From assembly GCA_023653785.1 (NCBI GenBank), contig JAMKCH010019912.1, positions 29,287 through 93,286 on the forward strand: DNA of 64,000 nt, given 5' to 3'. This stretch comes from Ophioderma brevispina. Its lineage: Eukaryota; Echinodermata; Ophiuroidea; Amphilepidida; Ophiodermatidae. Below are positions 60,521-64,000 of this stretch, piece after piece (position 1 is the stretch's first letter; each line of letters starts with the position of its first letter). The position numbers and the translations under genes are program-made. The notes beneath the pieces are model-generated. The model searched no databases and was not told where the DNA came from. It was given only the letters and a program-made list of their open reading frames with translations.

Positions 60521-62639
60521 TGAGTGAGTCTAGATAGTGGAAGCTAGCTGGGGTGAACTGTACCTTTTAAACAAGCTTTGTTGTCTGGATCAAATCCAGG
60601 TAGTTGAGTATTTCTGTAAAAAGATTACAGCCACAAAAGATCACTTCGACTTAGAAGTAAGTATTATCTCCATAGTTATGTTACGATCGCCGGGTGAAGA
60701 TAGTTACTCGCAGGGGCTTCACAGCGGATGAAGAGCACACGCTGTCTTTAGCAATTTATTGATATTGCGCATGCGCTCAACAAAATCACGTTGCCTGTCA
60801 AAAAGTGCTCGCTGTTGACCGAATTGCTTAGATAGTGACCTTCACCGCCTGAAAAAATCCTTAAAAAAACTCAGTTTTGCATGTCTGTAAAGCAAAGGCT
60901 AGGTATCCTAACATCCTACAAATGATAAGCCCAAAGCAGCCTAATAAGGAACAAAATCGGATATTTTGAGTCATATGTCTGTACGGACTCTTACAAAACA
61001 CGTAATTGAAGGGAATCATATCTTGAATACTGCTGCTTTATTCCTTTTGGCAATTTCACTTGAAAAATATCTTATGGGAATCACAGAATTATCTTCACTT
61101 CTAAGCTATTCCTGCAAATTTCAATAGTTTGACTTTTTTTGGTGGATCCACTGATAGGTGTCTGTAAGGAGTGAAAGAGAGAGAGATGAAAACCAAAGTT
61201 TGTAATCCGGTTTTGTCCCATCAAACAGGGGTGGCCTGATACACCTCACACTTAAGGCAATACTGCTGCGGGAGGATGATTGGAGCACAAAAGATAATTG
61301 ACCGGATTGCCCTTCCTGACAACCAACCACAGTTTTCGGTGGTGGGCCTAGCCTTGGGCAACTATGACCACAATACAAGGCGGATGTGGTGGATGGCCGC
61401 CAAGCTATCCAGAGCTGATGCCATGTAGGTAGATCTTCTTTCATTCTACCAGGTAACCAGATACCCTCCTCAATCAGATTTCCGTAGCAAACTGATGGGG
61501 GGGTATGTGGTGGACAGTTTAGCCGCCAAACATACTCGGCCATGAGAAAAGGTTAGTACTGGTTAACAGGATACAGTTAGAGGCCTCAAGCAAATCCGAC
61601 CTGAACCTTTGGTATGTGCCTATAGCTGTTTTCTAAGGCAATCAGAGAATGAGAAGACAGGAATTCTAAGGATGGCACTGACCAGACATGTAAATCCCAT
61701 ATCAAATTTGCTTAACTTTTGTAGGACCCCCTAAATCCCAACACCTTATTACAAATCTAATGGCGATGCTTCATTCTCTAGCCAAAACATTCTCAATTTG
61801 ACAAACTCGCAAATTCAAGTACCCCTGATGAGGGACGTAAATTACAAGTCGAGTGTGAATTAGAGGGGAAGCTCTAGCCTAGTGTCTAACCGATACCGAG
61901 ATATCTGTTATACCGTATCTGTACTTTTTTGGTATCATCGCAGTTTTCGCACAGCCAAAGCTTGCCAGAAGTAGAAAATTGAGTTAGGTTAAACCACTAA
62001 AAATGGGCGAAAATAGTAAGTTAGGAACAACATAAACACTCTGTGTACATAAAACTAAGACATTGATTGTTTCTGTTTCGATTTATTTTCCACCATTTTG
62101 ACCATCAGTTTGGAAAACCAATTTAATTCAGCTTGGACCTCTTTGATATAATCGAAACGGTTTGGTAAAAAATTGGTAATAAAAAATGAGAATATTGTGC
62201 TTGATACCGATCAGGACGTAAAGGAATAATCTGCCGGATTTCAAGCATACGATTCTATCTATTCTTCTCTGCTCAGCCTATTAGTTCAAGAGCCTGAATC
62301 ATCTTGCTAGCACAATGTATATTTATGGGGCCAGATCATCAAAACCTTAAATACTAAAACTAAATATCTGTAGCATAGGCTAAGGAACCTATGAGCCATG
62401 AGAATTTGGAAAATACATAGCAAATCGTTACACAACCTATGAAATGTAACAAATACACATGATCCAGGAGATAAAATGTAGGCTATTTAGTAAGTAATAT
62501 AGCGAGCTTGAGGCAAAGCTGTTATATAGACTAACATGAACGTGTATTGAAAGTGAAAAGATTACCAAACCAAATCAAGATATTTTACTTTCTGCAAACC
62601 TTTGTTCAGATTTGTCATTGTTGTCATCTTGTACGTAAT
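60521..62639. other. No recognisable gene
   Basis: The longest frame is on the minus strand at 61121-61543 (140 residues, starting MAEYVWRLNCPPHTPPS). It is Trp/Ser-rich without a motif I can name. The region around it is less AT-rich than its surroundings, so a repeat or pseudogene fragment is possible. Confidence 0.4.
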
Positions 62640-62649
62640 TATTTATTAA

Positions 62650-62970
62650 CACATTGTCAGATAAACACAGGGATGTCCCCAGATCATTATACTCTGTCCA
62701 GGAATTTATTTTCTCCTTTTCGCGGGGTTTTGCCGTTGCTAACGTGTGTGCTGCAGTGTACGCACTCACATATGTGCCTGTTTGGATCGTTACACACGAC
62801 CGTGATTGGTTGATCTAAAATCAGCTGTTGTTGTTCAACTTGTTGCTATGCTGAGGCGTGAATTGGCTTGCGTACGGTCGTGACTTACACGCGCAATGGA
62901 GAGAAAATAAATATGTGGACACAGTATAATAGAGGTGTTGCCGGCAAAACTGTCTGTTTTGCTGACACAA
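62650..62970. repeat. Diverged inverted repeat
   Basis: TATACTCTGTCCAGGAATTT with TTATTTTCTCC (62690-62716) is the inverse of GGAGAGAAAATAAATATGTG with GACACAGTATA (62898-62928). Weaker inversion extends on both sides. It may be a decayed foldback or MITE. Confidence 0.5.
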
Positions 62971-63047
62971 TTTTAAATATCTCCGCTGGATACACCAAGA
63001 AATTTTCCTTGTTGATTAAAAAATCTGCAGGCAATGCCACAAGCACA

Positions 63048-63150
63048 AGCAATACCACAATTTATGCCTTATCAATATCACAATTTATGCCTTACCAATA
63101 CCACAATTTATGCCTTACCAATACCACAATTTATGCCTTATCAATACACA
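63048..63150. repeat. 23-bp tandem repeat, about four units
   Basis: The unit is ACCACAATTTATGCCTTACC with AAT, alternating between CCTTACCAATACC and CCTTATCAATATC versions. Confidence 0.9.
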
Positions 63151-64000
63151 TGCTTACAGTGCAAAAATCAAAAATAATTGATTGAATTCAAGTATTTCAA
63201 CTACATCCTTTTTTTTCATTGATACTGATACTAATGCAAACAATTTCATTTTAGACTGTTTTGATTGATTCATAACTACAATCCCTGAAATTTAGAGCAT
63301 AATCTAGTTGGACAACTGTAGTTGATACCATGATATATTTGTGGCATGAAAAGTGCATAATTTTCAATAAAAAAGTTAAAACTGATTATAGTCACTTAAA
63401 TGGCACAGGAAGTTAGATTCAAGTCCAATATGCTGTTCTTTATATTCTCATATAGTACAGCCAAGAGCAAGGCAGATTGTACACTCCTTTATAAGTGTTT
63501 GAAACTTTTATTTCTAAATGTTGAATTTAAAATGCTTGTTTCAAACCTACATAATCATTTGAAAAAATGACAAAAATTACTAGTAATAATATTGGTTTTA
63601 TATCACTGATTCAATTGTTGATAAATCTACTAGAACATTTTTGTCATCCCCTTAAGATGTATTTGACGTGCTCGAGGTAACATCACCAAGTCAAATTAGT
63701 GGCTTAGAAGCAGTCACTATATAAGTTACAATATGCTCATGCACCAAGGACACAGTTCAGTGTGTTGTACTTGTACATACATTGACATCAACTGACCTTG
63801 TGTGATCTGGGTATCATATATCATACCCCAAAACCAGGGGGTGTATTTTCTAAACACATTGGTGAATGAAAGCTACTGAACTGAGCCAAGGGAATTGAGA
63901 TTTTACTAGCTCATAGTGAATGAAGTTTGTAGCTTCGAAAGAGGAGCACTTAAAGAAAACCTCAAAATTCTTACAGATAATTAATCCATGTGTATAACCT
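63151..64000. other. No recognisable feature
   Basis: AT-rich to the window edge. No repeat or gene recognised. Confidence 0.45.

Noticed and set aside
61121..61543. 140-residue minus-strand frame
   Set aside because: No recognisable domain, no supporting splice or start context; kept only as a note.

Overview
This 64 kb window looks like gene-poor, repeat-rich animal nuclear DNA, AT-rich overall. The reasons are a DIRS-type tyrosine-recombinase retrotransposon relic, a CR1/L2/jockey-like non-LTR relic with a typical 3' end, many short inverted-repeat DNA elements (MITEs), several tandem arrays, and no bacterial gene or operon layout. The repeat types fit a marine invertebrate (for example an echinoderm, hemichordate or lancelet), but this is only an impression from repeat content. 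I found no convincing host exon, rRNA or intact tRNA gene. Almost all open frames are short or come from repeats. Related copies inside the window differ by many single-base indels, so either the repeats are old or the sequence is a noisy long-read consensus. Frameshifts should not be over-read.

Layout. 1-1.8 kb: DIRS relic with a broken tyrosine recombinase. 2.1-6.0 kb: a host repeat present twice; the second copy is split by a ~3 kb foldback element (2713-5758) whose inverted arms are tandem ~128-bp units. 6.0-12.7 kb: MITEs, a TG microsatellite and little else. 13.2-15.4 kb: a ~185-bp tandem repeat running into a 20-bp minisatellite of about 1.66 kb. 16.0-24.4 kb: MITEs, a non-LTR relic, an element with internal short tandem units, and an inverted-repeat pair enclosing another element. 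24.7-34.1 kb: a ~4.7 kb segment present twice in tandem. 34.9-35.4 kb: a suspicious poly-purine/poly-pyrimidine block. 38.1-45.4 kb: a 58-bp satellite plus unique segment, present twice, with at least two mobile elements found only in the second copy. 46-49 kb: a hAT-like MITE and a near-perfect palindromic MITE. 53.6-55.6 kb: a tandem repeat rich in AGGTCA-type half-sites. 58.6-59.5 kb: a second, unrelated foldback element rich in ACGCGT. 60-64 kb: a truncated MITE, a diffuse inverted repeat and a small 23-bp tandem repeat.

The strongest observation is that three insertions can be read against a related empty site, or against a probable flanking duplication, within this one window: the foldback element at 2713-5758, the hAT-like MITE at 42308-42559, and the hAT-like MITE at 46414-46600. 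The genes do not form a pathway. What the window records is element insertion, nesting and segment duplication, or possibly two haplotypes joined in the assembly.
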